Shown here: piece by piece, positions 17,021 to 26,585 of the stretch
Position numbering within the stretch: position 1 is the stretch's first letter
Layout: every line of letters begins with the position of its first letter
Assembly: GCA_965221845.1 (NCBI GenBank)
Contig: OZ244919.1
Location: forward strand, 3,906,001-3,970,000
DNA: 64,000 bases
Direction of reading: 5' to 3'
Origin: JAJEFO01 sp965221845
Lineage (GTDB): Bacteria > Pseudomonadota > Alphaproteobacteria > Rhodobacterales > Rhodobacteraceae
Made by a program: the position numbers and the translations under genes
Notes under the pieces: generated by a model
Database searches by the model: none
Told to the model about the DNA's origin: nothing
The model's input: only the letters and a program-made list of their open reading frames with translations

Positions 17021-18382
17021 ATGGACGGCACGGTACTGGTTGCTGACGACGACCGCACGATCCGCACGGTGCTCACGCAGGCCCTGACCCGGGGCGGCTG
17101 CAAGGTTCATGCCACGTCGTCGCTCCTGACCCTGATGCGATGGGTCAACGAAGGGAAGGGCGACCTGGTGATCACCGACGTGATCATGCCGGACGGAAAC
17201 GGCATCGAGCTTGTCACGGAGATAGGTTCGGCGCGTCCGGATCTGCCGGTCATCGTGATCTCCGCGCAGAACACCATCGTCACGGCGATCCAGGCAGCCG
17301 AGGCGGACGCATATCACTACTTTCCGAAGCCTTTCGATCTGCCCGACCTGATGAAGCGGGTCAGCCGGGCCCTTGCCGACAAGCCGCGCGCTCCGGCGCG
17401 AGCATGCCCGGCGGAAGAATCCGTGGCCGCCGAGCTGCCCCTTGTCGGGCGCAGCCCGGCCATGCAGTCGCTCTACCAGTCGATCGCCAAGGTGATGAAC
17501 GCCGATCTGCCGATACTGATCACCGGTGAGAGCGGGACCGGCAAGTCCTTGGTTGCGCGCGCGATTCACGATCTGGGCGATCGGCGCGCCCTGCCGCTTG
17601 TCAGTGCCGCCGGAGCGGACCTCCTTGGCTTCGGCGCGCCGTCGTCGCTGGTCGGCCGCGCAAGGGGGGGCACGCTGCTGCTTGACGAAGTCGCCGACCT
17701 TGCGCTCGAGGCGCAGGCCCGCCTCGTCCGCGTCATTGACGGTCTCGGGGAAGATGGTCCGCGCGTGATCGCGACCACGCAAGCCGACCTCGCGGCCGCG
17801 ATGGACCAGGGAAGCTTTCGGCAGGATCTTTACTATCGGCTGAGCGGCGTGACGCTGGGGCTGCCGCCGCTCCGGGAGCGGATCGAGGACATCATGCTGC
17901 TTGCCGGTCACTTCGCCCGGCGGGCCGGGCAGGACGGGCCGCGGGCGCTTCAGTTCGGCAGCCAGACCGCCGAGCTCCTTCGCGCCTACTCCTGGCCCGG
18001 CAATGTCCGTCAGCTCGAGAACACGGTGCGGCGCCTGATGCTCCTGAGCGGAGATCCGCAGGTTCTGGGATCAGACGTGAAGTCGTTGCTTGACAGCCAG
18101 CCGGAAGGCGCTCCAAAGGCGGTCGCGGATGACGGCGTGTCCACGTCGGTCGCCAGGCATCTCCGGAGGTACTTCGATCTTCACGGAAGGCACCTGCCGC
18201 CCGCCGGGGTCTATCATCGTGTCCTGCGTGAGGTCGAGTTGCCGTTGATCGAGACGGCGCTGGACGCCACGGGCGGAAACCAGGCCAGGTGCGCTGAACT
18301 GCTGGGCATAAACCGCAACACGCTTCGAAAAAAGATCACGGAGCTTGACATTCGCGTGGCACGGCGACGGAAGCTGATGTAA
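17021..18382 (+). CDS. ntrC: Nitrogen-regulation response regulator NtrC, GAFTGA-less type
   Basis: A 453-residue regulator. The receiver domain has LVADDDRTIR, the phospho-acceptor Asp in LVITDVIMPD and the KPFD switch. The AAA+ domain has Walker A GESGTGKS and Walker B GGTLLLDEVADL. The C-terminal Fis-type helix-turn-helix is QARCAELLGINRNTLRKKI. Between the two Walker motifs the usual ELFGHEKGAFTGA stretch is shortened to LLGFGAPSSLVGRARG, so the sigma-54 contact loop is missing. This is known for Rhodobacter NtrC, which works with the housekeeping sigma factor. The protein therefore probably does not need sigma-54 (inference). Confidence 0.93.
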   Translation: MDGTVLVADDDRTIRTVLTQALTRGGCKVHATSSLLTLMRWVNEGKGDLVITDVIMPDGNGIELVTEIGSARPDLPVIVISAQNTIVTAIQAAEADAYHYFPKPFDLPDLMKRVSRALADKPRAPARACPAEESVAAELPLVGRSPAMQSLYQSIAKVMNADLPILITGESGTGKSLVARAIHDLGDRRALPLVSAAGADLLGFGAPSSLVGRARGGTLLLDEVADLALEAQARLVRVIDGLGEDGPRVIATTQADLAAAMDQGSFRQDLYYRLSGVTLGLPPLRERIEDIMLLAGHFARRAGQDGPRALQFGSQTAELLRAYSWPGNVRQLENTVRRLMLLSGDPQVLGSDVKSLLDSQPEGAPKAVADDGVSTSVARHLRRYFDLHGRHLPPAGVYHRVLREVELPLIETALDATGGNQARCAELLGINRNTLRKKITELDIRVARRRKLM

Positions 18383-18521
18383 ATCGGCAACATTTCCGTG
18401 TCGAATCAGCGACCGCCGCTGCAGCATCCTCAGCATGCTGTGTCGGCCGCACGGCCCGGCGCGGCATCTTGACGGGAACATCCGTGGCTCAGGGAGCGCC
18501 GTGGCTCAGGGAGCACGCACA

Positions 18522-20777
18522 ATGCCGCCAATGGCTGCCGGCCCGGTCTGGCAATCGCGCCGGCTCCGCAACGCCGGGCGGCTGAGCCTTGTCATCCTGG
18601 GGCCTGTGGCGGCCCTGGCGACCTTCCTCGTGCTTGGCCCGCTGGACGGAAGCTCCTCGCCGCTGACGCTGCGCCTCGTCCTGCTGGCGGACCTGGTCTA
18701 CGTGCTGGCGGTCGCGGCCCTGGTCGCGAGGCGGATTGCAGCGATGGTCGCCGCGCGACGCGCGAGGTCGGCCGGCTCCCGCCTGCACTTGCGCCTGACC
18801 GGCGTCTTTTCCCTGATCGCGCTCGCTCCGACCGTGATGGTGGCGATATTCGCCGGACTGACGATCAACGCCGGGCTGGAAAGCTGGTTTTCCGAACGGG
18901 TGAGCGGCGTCGTGCAGGCGTCGCTGTCGGCCGCCGTCGCCTATCAGGAGGACCAGCGCCGCGAACTTGCCGAGGACGCGGAGGCGCTGGCGGAGTTCCT
19001 GAATGCCTCGCGGGGCCGGCTGGCCTTCGTTTCCGACGGCGACCTCCGGCAACTGCTGGGACAGGGTCAGGGCCTCGTGCAGCGCGGGTTGCGGGAGGCG
19101 TACGTGATCGACGGCACGAGGGCGGTCCGCGCACGCGGAGAGCGATCCTACCTGTTCGGCTTCGAGACGCCGGACGCGGAGCAGATCGCCGCTGCCGCGG
19201 ACGGAGAGACCGTGATCATCGAGGACCAGGAGGCTGACGAGTTCCGGGCGCTCGTGATTCTCTCGGCGTCTCCCGATCGCTATCTTTACGTGTCGCGCAA
19301 CGTCGACGGCAGGATCCTCGGACTTCTGGACGAGGCGGCGGAGACGGCGAAGCTGTACGGCGAGCTGGAGGCGGCGCGCGGACGGCTCGTGTTCGAGTTC
19401 GGGCTTCTGTACCTCGGCTTCGCCGTCATCCTGATCCTGGCGGCGACATGGCTGGGCCTCTGGTTCGCCGAGCGGCTGGCGCGTCCGGTCGGCCGTCTTG
19501 CCGGGGCCGCGCAACGTGTCGGCGCGGGAGATCTGGACGTGCAGGTGCGCGAAGAGCCCGGGGATGACGAAATCGCCGTGCTGGGCCGCCTCTTCAACCG
19601 GATGACCCGGCAGCTCAAGAGCCAGCGCGAGCGGCTGCTCGCGACGAACCAGCAGGTCGAGCGGCGGGGCCGGCTGCTGGACAGCGTGCTGTCCTCGGTG
19701 ACGGCAGGCGTCATCGGCCTCGATGCCGAGGGGCGGATCACTTTCGTCAACCGCTCGGCAGAGCGCATCCTCAAGGTCGGAAGCGACAGCCTGTCCATGC
19801 CCCTGGAGGAGTCGGTTCCGGAGTTCGGGCCTCTGCTCTTCCGGCTGGACGACGGCGGCCGGGCCACGGAACAGGACGAGGTCCGGGTGTCGCGGGACGG
19901 CGTCGTGGGATCCCTTCTCGTGCGAATCGCGAGGAGACGCGGCGTGGAGGGCGAGGAGGAAGGGTACGTGATCGCGTTCGACGACGTGACCGATCTCGTC
20001 ATGGCCCAGCGCATGGCGGCCTGGGGCGACGTGGCGCGGAGGATCGCGCACGAAATCAAGAACCCGCTGACGCCCATCCAGCTCTCGGCGGGGCGGATCA
20101 AGCGGAAGTTCCGCGCGGCGGCGGGGGATGAAGCCGATCAGCTCGACCAGATGACCGACGTGATCGTGCGCCAGACGGACGACCTGAGGCGCATCGTGGA
20201 CGAATTTTCCAGTTTCGCGCGAATGCCGGTGCCCGAGCGCAACCGGCTGGACCTGGCGACGATCGTCCGGGATGCCGTCACCTTGCAGGCGACGACGGAA
20301 GCGCATGAGGTGACCTCGGAGATTCCGGAGGCTCCGGTCCATGCCGACGTGGACAAGACGATGATGGGCCAGGCCTTGACAAACCTGATAAAGAATGCCG
20401 GTGAAGCCATTGAAACACTTATGGAAAAAGGTCCTGTTGCGGAGGGGTACAGGCCGAGGGTCAGGGTCGGCCTCGAGGCGATCGGTCAGGTCGCGCGCAT
20501 TGCGGTTTCCGACAACGGCATCGGGCTGCCGGCGGACCGGTCCCGTCTCTTCGAGCCATACGTCTCGACGCGTGCAAAGGGCACCGGACTGGGCCTGTCC
20601 ATCGTGAAGAAGATCGTGGAGGAGCACGGAGGATCGCTGGTCCTGAAAGACGCCGCGCCGCTGGACGGCTCGGGACGGATCGGGGCGCGCGCGGAAATCT
20701 GCCTGCCCCTGGCGGCCGGTGTCGACCGGACCCACGGCCAGGAGCCTGACGAATCACGGAGACATGTTGATGGGTGA
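18522..20777 (+). CDS. ntrY: Membrane sensor histidine kinase NtrY
   Basis: A 751-residue inner-membrane kinase paired with NtrX. Membrane segments lie at about residues 22-42, 50-70, 90-112 and 300-325, with a large extracytoplasmic domain between the last two. A HAMP linker (RLARPVGRLAGAAQRVGAG), a PAS domain (AGVIGLDAEGRITFVNRSAE) and the H-box RRIAHEIKNPLTPIQLSAGR follow. The ATPase domain has TNLIKNAGEA, VSDNGIGLP and GTGLGLSIV. The start at 18522 is preferred over 18435 because conserved sequence begins there. It overlaps ntrX. Confidence 0.93.
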   Translation: MPPMAAGPVWQSRRLRNAGRLSLVILGPVAALATFLVLGPLDGSSSPLTLRLVLLADLVYVLAVAALVARRIAAMVAARRARSAGSRLHLRLTGVFSLIALAPTVMVAIFAGLTINAGLESWFSERVSGVVQASLSAAVAYQEDQRRELAEDAEALAEFLNASRGRLAFVSDGDLRQLLGQGQGLVQRGLREAYVIDGTRAVRARGERSYLFGFETPDAEQIAAAADGETVIIEDQEADEFRALVILSASPDRYLYVSRNVDGRILGLLDEAAETAKLYGELEAARGRLVFEFGLLYLGFAVILILAATWLGLWFAERLARPVGRLAGAAQRVGAGDLDVQVREEPGDDEIAVLGRLFNRMTRQLKSQRERLLATNQQVERRGRLLDSVLSSVTAGVIGLDAEGRITFVNRSAERILKVGSDSLSMPLEESVPEFGPLLFRLDDGGRATEQDEVRVSRDGVVGSLLVRIARRRGVEGEEEGYVIAFDDVTDLVMAQRMAAWGDVARRIAHEIKNPLTPIQLSAGRIKRKFRAAAGDEADQLDQMTDVIVRQTDDLRRIVDEFSSFARMPVPERNRLDLATIVRDAVTLQATTEAHEVTSEIPEAPVHADVDKTMMGQALTNLIKNAGEAIETLMEKGPVAEGYRPRVRVGLEAIGQVARIAVSDNGIGLPADRSRLFEPYVSTRAKGTGLGLSIVKKIVEEHGGSLVLKDAAPLDGSGRIGARAEICLPLAAGVDRTHGQEPDESRRHVDG

Positions 20778-22185
20778 CATTCTGATCGTCGACGACGAGG
20801 AGGACATTCGGACTCTCATCGCCGACATTCTGGGAGACGAGGGGTTCGGCACGCGCATGGCGGCGAGCTCGGAAGAGGCGATGGCCGAGTTGAACCGGGA
20901 TCCGCCCGGCCTGATGATTCTCGACATCTGGCTGAAGGACAGCCGCATGGACGGGATAGACGTCCTGAAAGCCACGAAGCGCGACAATCCCGGCGTTCCG
21001 GTCGTCATCATATCGGGACACGGGAACATCGAGATCGCGGTCGCGGCCATAAAGCAGGGGGCCTACGACTTCATCGAAAAGCCGTTCAACGTCGACCAGC
21101 TGCTGGTCGTGATCTCGCGTGCGATGGAAACCTCGCGGCTGCGGCGGGAAAACTCCGAGCTGCGCCGCAAGGAGCTGAACTCGGCGAACCTCATCGGGTC
21201 CTCGACGGCGTGCAAGGCGCTGAGGTCACGGCTCGACAGGGTGACGAGGTCCAACGGGCGCGTGATGCTGACCGGCACGTCGGGATCGGGAAAGGAGATC
21301 GCGGCGCGCTACATACATGCGAATTCGGATCGCGCCGACGGACCGTTCGTTTCGGTCAGCTCGGCGTCGATCGCGCCGGAGAGAATGGAAGAGGTCCTCT
21401 TCGGCCGCGAAAGCGCCGAGAGGGGAATCGAGGCGGGGCTGCTGGAGGAGGCGCATGGCGGCGTGGTCTTCTTTGACGAAGTTGCGGACATGCCCCCCGG
21501 AACGCAGTCCAAGATCCTTCGCGTGCTTACCGAGCAGCAGTTCCAGCGCGTCGGCGGCACGGACAAGGTTCGGGTCGACCTGCGCGTCATCTCTTCGACG
21601 ACACGGGATCTCGAGGCCGAGGCCGAGGCCGGAAAATTCCGCGCGGAGCTCTTTCACAGGCTGAACGTCGTTCCCGTCAGGGTCCCGGGCCTGGCCGAGC
21701 GCCGGGAGGACATTCCGGAGCTCGCCCGTCATTTCATCGCGTCGTTCAACAAGTCGCAGGGCCTTCCGCTGCGGGACCTTGCCGACGATGCCGTTGCGAT
21801 GCTTCAGTCGATGGCCTGGCCGGGAAACGTGCGCCAGCTGAAGAACGTGATCGAGCGGATCCTGATCCTTGGCCCGGACAAGGATGACATCGCCGCTTCC
21901 GAGGTCGAGGGCGAGGGTCGGGCCAGGGCGCGAGACAGCGACCGGACCTCGTTGCCGGGGGGCTTCACCGACCTTCCGCTCAGGCGGGCGCGCGAGATTT
22001 TCGAGCGGGAGTACCTGAATGCCCAGCTTGATCGCTTCGGGGGCAACATCAGCCGGGCGGCGAAGTTCGTGGGCATGGAGCGGTCGGCCCTGCACCGCAA
22101 GCTGAAGTCGCTGAACGTCATCGCATCTTCGCGCAGCCCTTCAGGGGGCGGCGCCTTGCCGGACGACGCACGGGAGGACGTCTGA
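20770..22185 (+). CDS. ntrX: Response regulator NtrX
   Basis: A 471-residue regulator: receiver domain (ILIVDDEEDIR, Asp in MILDIWLKDS, Lys in FIEKPFN), an AAA+ domain with GTSGSGKE and GGVVFFDEVADMP, and a Fis-like helix-turn-helix (GNISRAAKFVGMERSALHRKL). The sigma-54 contact motif GAFTGA is absent, as is common in NtrX. The start at 20770 is chosen over 20764 because GGAGA at 20758-20762 is then correctly spaced. It overlaps ntrY by 8 bases. Confidence 0.93.
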   Translation: MGDILIVDDEEDIRTLIADILGDEGFGTRMAASSEEAMAELNRDPPGLMILDIWLKDSRMDGIDVLKATKRDNPGVPVVIISGHGNIEIAVAAIKQGAYDFIEKPFNVDQLLVVISRAMETSRLRRENSELRRKELNSANLIGSSTACKALRSRLDRVTRSNGRVMLTGTSGSGKEIAARYIHANSDRADGPFVSVSSASIAPERMEEVLFGRESAERGIEAGLLEEAHGGVVFFDEVADMPPGTQSKILRVLTEQQFQRVGGTDKVRVDLRVISSTTRDLEAEAEAGKFRAELFHRLNVVPVRVPGLAERREDIPELARHFIASFNKSQGLPLRDLADDAVAMLQSMAWPGNVRQLKNVIERILILGPDKDDIAASEVEGEGRARARDSDRTSLPGGFTDLPLRRAREIFEREYLNAQLDRFGGNISRAAKFVGMERSALHRKLKSLNVIASSRSPSGGGALPDDAREDV

Positions 22186-22855
22186 GGCGCGGAACGGGGA
22201 TCCGCTGCTGCGCCGTGCGCAGCGCGGCAGGGGTGGTCGCGCTCCACCCGCGGCGCAGCGCCGAGACCACGGCCGGCCAGGCGGAACGTCAGGGGGGCAA
22301 AGCGGGACCGAATGGGCGCAGGCCCATGATCCTGACGCGGATTTCCTTGCGGACGGCGAGGGAGATGACCGCGCCGGACCTTTGCGGAGCCGTGCCATTG
22401 TCGTGCGGAGAGCTTCAAGATCGACGATCTGCTGTCGCGGGCGGGGCAGACGCGTCCGCAGCGGTGGTCCCGCACGATGCACGGGCGCGTCCCCTTCCGT
22501 GCCCAGACACTCGAGAGCATGCCCTTCTCGCGGGTTCCCGCTTCGTCCCGGAGGAACACGGGCACATCCTCGCTGGCCGCCGGCACGGCCGAGGCCCAAT
22601 GCACGGTGGCGGACGACAGCGTGAATGCGGACCGGCAGTGCGGCCCGGATCGTCATCGCCAACGGCGCGGGCTACACCGTCAGCGACGATGGGTGCCGTG
22701 AACATCACCATCATGGAAAATGACGACTGCGCCAATCCCGGCGACGAAGCTGTCCGCAAGTTCAACGGCGGGCAGTCCTGCCGCTGCACGACGCGGAGCC
22801 TGAGCCCCGAGGTGCGGCGCCTCTACACGCCGGAGCCACGCGTCATTCTGAGGAA
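22186..22855. other. Non-coding region between ntrX and the IS1595 copy
   Basis: About 670 bases where I see no gene on either strand. The IS1595 inserted at its right end, so this DNA continues at 24107. Confidence 0.4.
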
Positions 22856-24098
22856 AAGGCTTATCCCTTTGACCAAGGCATGTCCACATTTTGTGTCCGA
22901 CGGGGGTTGACGATCCGTTTTGTTCGCTTTATGTTCCTCCCATGGCATCGCGATGGAAACACGACCGGCCCATGTCCCGCCAGGAGTTCGAGGAGCGCTT
23001 CCCGGACGACGGTGCCTGCGCCGGGCACCTGGCCAGGCTGCGCTGGGGCGACGGCTTCGCGTGCCCGGCCTGCGGCTGCACGAAAGGCTGGCAGCTGAAA
23101 GGGGAGCGCCGCCTCCACGAGTGCGCGGGGTGCGGACGCCAGACGTCGGTGACGGCGGGCACGGTGATGCACCGCAGCCACCTGCCGCTCAGGACATGGT
23201 TCCTCGCGGCCCACATCGTGGCGACGCATTCCAACGGCATCTCCGCGCTGCAGCTCCAGGCGCAGCCTGGCATCGGGAGCTGCAAAAGCGCCTGGCTGCT
23301 GCTGCACAGGCTGCGCCGTGCCATGGTCGACCCCGACCGGAGCCTCCTGCAGGGGATCGCGGAGGTGGACGAGACATCCGTGCCCTGCCGCGACGGCGGC
23401 GGCGCGGAGGCCGGCGGCGGCGCGGAAACGGACGGGGCGAAGGGCGTCGCCGGCAGGGGCCGCAGCGCCGATGGCAGGATCCTTCTGGCCGGTGCCGTGG
23501 AGCTGTCGGAGGACGGGGCGCCGCGCCGCATCCGGCTGGAGGCCATCGGGGACTATGGATCCGGCGCGCTCCGCGGCTTCATCTCCGGGGCCGTCGCGCC
23601 GGGCGCGTGGGTGGTCACCGACGGATGGAGCGGCTACGCCGGCCTGCCCGGCAACCCGCGGGAGCGCAGGGTGGTCGGCGGCCGAAGGGCCCACGAGGTC
23701 CTGGCCTGGGTCCACCGGGTCTTCTCGAACCTGAAGCGCTGGGCCATGGGCGTGCATCACGGCCTGCGGAGGAAGCATTTCCAGCGCTGCCTTGACGAGT
23801 TCGTGTTCCGCTGGAACCGGCGGCGCCACAGGCGGACGTCCCTCGACAGCCTGCTCGGCATCGGGCTGGGGCTGCCGCCCGCCACCTGCCGCGACCTCAT
23901 CGACGGACACGCCTGACGCGGACGGATCCCGCCACGGGACCGGCGGGCGCACCCGCGCACCACCCGAATCACCACATTCCCGCACCGTCCGGGCCGCCGC
24001 GCGGTGCCGCCGGCGTGGATTCCGTCGGGGATCCGGGGATCCCGCGACCGGCCGCCGGCACAACATCTTGCGGCGCCGTAGTCAAAGGGATAAGCCTT
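22856..24098 (+). mobile_element. IS1595-family insertion sequence, intact, with 8-bp target duplication
   Basis: 1243 bp. Perfect 18-bp terminal inverted repeats (AAGGCTTATCCCTTTGAC) lie at 22856-22873 and, inverted, at 24081-24098. CTGAGGAA is duplicated at 22848-22855 and 24099-24106. An 8-bp duplication is what this family makes. Perfect ends, perfect duplication and an unbroken transposase point to a recent insertion. Confidence 0.92.
22942..23916 (+). CDS. IS1595-family transposase
   Basis: 324 residues, complete. The N-terminal zinc ribbon has CPACGC and CAGCGRQTSVTAGT. The ISXO2-like DDE domain has IAEVDETSVPC (first Asp), GAWVVTDGWSGYAGL (second Asp) and VFSNLKRWAMGVHHGLRRKHFQ. The fold ends with CLDEFVFRWNRRRHR. 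No frameshift. One of only two transposase genes in the window with an unbroken full-length frame; the other, at 25033, lacks catalytic residues. Confidence 0.92.
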   Translation: MASRWKHDRPMSRQEFEERFPDDGACAGHLARLRWGDGFACPACGCTKGWQLKGERRLHECAGCGRQTSVTAGTVMHRSHLPLRTWFLAAHIVATHSNGISALQLQAQPGIGSCKSAWLLLHRLRRAMVDPDRSLLQGIAEVDETSVPCRDGGGAEAGGGAETDGAKGVAGRGRSADGRILLAGAVELSEDGAPRRIRLEAIGDYGSGALRGFISGAVAPGAWVVTDGWSGYAGLPGNPRERRVVGGRRAHEVLAWVHRVFSNLKRWAMGVHHGLRRKHFQRCLDEFVFRWNRRRHRRTSLDSLLGIGLGLPPATCRDLIDGHA

Positions 24099-24161
24099 CT
24101 GAGGAAATGCGCGGATGGCGGAACCCCGGGGAATCCCCCGGAGTGTCAGACTGAACATGAT

Positions 24162-24287
24162 GTGAGCTCGACCCAGAGGCAGTCCGTGCAGGCACGCCAA
24201 AGCCTCCTCAGGTCGCTGGCCAGCCAGTTGCACGATCCGTCCTGTCTCTACTGCGACGAGTCGCCATACAAGGGGCTGCCGTGGTGA
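24162..24287 (+). CDS. Possible 41-residue protein with a CxxC motif
   Basis: A GTG-started frame whose product ends in SCLYCDESPYKGLPW. I do not recognise it. In favour of a real gene: the stop at 24287 is followed 21 bases later by a strong hairpin with a T-run, and the residue mix is protein-like, unlike neighbouring random frames. Against: no clear ribosome binding site, and upstream DNA was cut by the IS1595. It could also be the 3' end of a longer, broken gene. Confidence 0.35.
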   Translation: MSSTQRQSVQARQSLLRSLASQLHDPSCLYCDESPYKGLPW

Positions 24288-24308
24288 CACGATGACACCG
24301 CGCGGAAC

Positions 24309-24339
24309 AAGGGGCGCGGCCTTCGGGTCGCCCCTTTCC
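24309..24339 (+). terminator. Rho-independent terminator-like hairpin
   Basis: AAGGGGCG (24309-24316) pairs with CGCCCCTT (24329-24336). The inner part GGCC-TTCG-GG makes a stable TTCG tetraloop, and TTTCC follows. It could end the short frame before it or, before IS1595 arrived, the ntr operon. Confidence 0.65.
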
Positions 24340-24524
24340 GTGAAGCGACCTGTCAGTTGCAGGCCGGGTCACTGCCCATCATGGCCATGTACGGACCCGT
24401 TCCGGCACCTGAGGATTCCCATCCGGGACAACGGCTGACCGCGGGCCAGCACACGGAGAGATTGCGGGAGCGGTCTCCGGGCCGCCCTTTTTCCGGTCGC
24501 ATTCGGTAATTTTCACACACTGCC

Positions 24525-24771
24525 CGCCGTCGGGAACGGCTGCCTCCGCCAGCCGCGCGAAGCCGTTGCGGAATGCTTCCTGCGCCTGCAGGCCCGCCCT
24601 GGGACGGACCGGGCGCGGGGACACGTGCCGGAAGCCGATGCGCAGCGTCAGCCGACGCGTGCCTTCAAGCGTGCAGCGCGCGCCGAAGCCGTCCATGATC
24701 CGCTCCCGGACTTCTGCCTCGGTCCAGCGGACTGCCCGCCCGCGCCGGGGTCCGGCCCGGCCTCCAGCCAC
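24525..24771 (-). pseudogene. IS630-type winged helix-turn-helix fragment
   Basis: The minus-strand frame starting near 24771 reads VRWTEAEVRERIMDGFGARC, GTRRLTLRIGFRHVSPRPV and AQEAFRNGFARLAEAAVP. This is the second N-terminal helix-turn-helix of IS630 transposases. It then loses similarity, so the DDE domain is gone. Confidence 0.6.
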
Positions 24772-24882
24772 GATGCGACCTCCGCCGTCCGCTCCCCGTC
24801 CAGCATCGGCGGCCGTCCCGGCCGCCAGGGCAGGCGCGGTGGAGGCTCAGGCGGTTCCGCGCGTGCGTGGCGGGGTGCGTTT

Positions 24883-26449
24883 CTGATATGGGTGGCTTAT
24901 TCCCGTTCTGTTCCTCCTTCAGACCTCACATGTTCTCCTGTCCGTGTCAATCCGCGCTGTTGAGTCACGATTCCGGCCTTCCGGGCCGCCCTGTCTGCTT
25001 CCCGATTCGTGCCGTTCCATGCATCAGGAGTGATGGATTCGGACCGCCCCGCCACGCTTCCCGAGAGCCGTCTTGCTGCCTTGCGCGAGGAACTCGGCCA
25101 TCCCGTTCCGGGGCGTCTGCCGGAAGGGTTCGTGGCGAACATGGCGGGGACGCACGAGCGCCTGGAAGCCTTTTCCCGGCACGGATCCTCCGAGATCCTC
25201 GAAGACGGCGTCGCCGATGCCGGCGACCGTCTTTCGGCAGCGATCATGCGCACCGCCCTCGGTTCGCTGGACGACGGCGCGGCCTCCATCGAGCATGACG
25301 GGGAGAGCTACCGGCGCGAGGACGTCTCGCGCAAGCGGGTGATGACGTCCTTCTGCGCGATCGAGTACGAGCGTCCCCGGTACCGGCGCAAGGGGCGGCC
25401 GTCGCTGTTTCCGGTGGACCGGCGCGCCGGGACGGTCGAGAGCGTCTGGACGCCGCGCGCGGCCCGCATCGCCCTCCACCGTCTGGCCCTGCTGCCGCCG
25501 CGGGAATGCGTCCGCACCTTCCGCCAGCAGGGCGGGATGCGTCCGAGCGTCGCGAGCCTCGTGCGCCTCTACGAAACGGCCGGACGGCGGTGGAAGGAGA
25601 TCGGACAGGACGCCATTGCGCGGATCCGCGACCGGGAGGAGGTTCCGGACACGGCGGCTGTGGCCAGCATCCGGACCTGCGGCGTCATGGTGCCGATGCT
25701 GCCGAAAGCCCATGCAGGCAAGGGCGAAGGCGGCGTCGAGTGGCGGGAGGCGGCCTGCGCCACGGTCTCCCTCGGAACCGCCGAGGGGGAGCTGCTCCGC
25801 ACGATCCGCCATGGTCGCATGCCGGAACGGAACAAGCGCCGCCTGAAGAAGCTGGTCGTGGAAGAGGTGGACGCGATCCTGGCGAAGCGCCCCGACATTC
25901 GCCTGGTGACGATCGCGAACGGCGCCCATGACAACTGGCGCTTCCTGGAAGGAGCCTTCCCGAAAGCGGACCGGGTACGCGACTTCTTCCATGCGGCCCG
26001 AAGCCTGAAGAAGGCGATGGACCAGGCCTGCGGCAAGGACAGCGAGCGCGGGCTGAAGCGCTGGCGCGACCTGCGCCGGACATTGCTCACCGAACCCGGG
26101 GGTGTCGACCGGGTGATCGCGTCCCTCCGCTGTCTTGCCCGTCGGCACGCGCCGTCGGTCGCCGGCGTCGCCGGCTATTTCATCAACAACCGGGAACGCA
26201 TGGACTATGCGGCGTACAAGGCCGGGAACCTGATGGTTGGCAGCGGAATCGTTGAGGCGACAAACAAGGTTCTGGTGACGCAAAGGCTCAAGGGGTCGGG
26301 AATGACTTGGAGCTTGTCAGGCGGCGAGGCAATCCTCTCCCTGCGGGCATTGGTCATGTCAGACCTCTTCGATGCGGCGTGGAAAATCCTGGGTCCGTAC
26401 TGGCAAAATCACGACGGTGCGGAGAACCCCGAAAATGTCCCCATATGAG
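24883..26449 (+). mobile_element. ISKra4-like insertion sequence
   Basis: About 1.57 kb around the transposase at 25033-26448. The ends carry short imperfect inverted repeats: CTGATATGGG at 24883-24892 and CCCATATGAG at 26440-26449. No target duplication could be identified. The right end is 136 bases before trkA. Confidence 0.6.
25033..26448 (+). CDS. ISKra4-like transposase, catalytic residues apparently lost
   Basis: An unbroken frame of 471 residues from ATG 25033; GTG 25030 and GTG 25009 are alternatives, and AGGAG lies at 25026-25030. Family signatures are YERPRYRRKGRPSLFPVD, LPPRECVRTFRQQGGMRPSV, FFHAARSLKKAMDQACG, YFINNRERMDYAAYKAGNL and GSGIVEATNKVLVTQRLKGS. The first catalytic strand, normally SLDG-V-M, reads ASIRTCGVMVPM with no Asp. 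The second, normally IADGA-DNW, reads IANGAHDNW. Only the Glu in GSGIVEA is as expected. The protein may therefore be inactive although full length. Confidence 0.75.
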   Translation: MDSDRPATLPESRLAALREELGHPVPGRLPEGFVANMAGTHERLEAFSRHGSSEILEDGVADAGDRLSAAIMRTALGSLDDGAASIEHDGESYRREDVSRKRVMTSFCAIEYERPRYRRKGRPSLFPVDRRAGTVESVWTPRAARIALHRLALLPPRECVRTFRQQGGMRPSVASLVRLYETAGRRWKEIGQDAIARIRDREEVPDTAAVASIRTCGVMVPMLPKAHAGKGEGGVEWREAACATVSLGTAEGELLRTIRHGRMPERNKRRLKKLVVEEVDAILAKRPDIRLVTIANGAHDNWRFLEGAFPKADRVRDFFHAARSLKKAMDQACGKDSERGLKRWRDLRRTLLTEPGGVDRVIASLRCLARRHAPSVAGVAGYFINNRERMDYAAYKAGNLMVGSGIVEATNKVLVTQRLKGSGMTWSLSGGEAILSLRALVMSDLFDAAWKILGPYWQNHDGAENPENVPI

Positions 26450-26585
26450 AATCGGTCCCTGCGTGGCGCGTGCCCAATGCATCTTCGCCGAACCCGTTGG
26501 GGAGAGCGGATCACCGTGCCGCATCTTGATCACGGTGATCGCTCATGACAGAAAATCGCCACTGGAACGGCCAAGAGTCTCATCC

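Noticed and set aside
18489..20735. 748-codon open frame opposite ntrY
   Set aside because: A shadow frame caused by high GC at third codon positions of ntrY. The product has no family motif and ntrY is clearly real.
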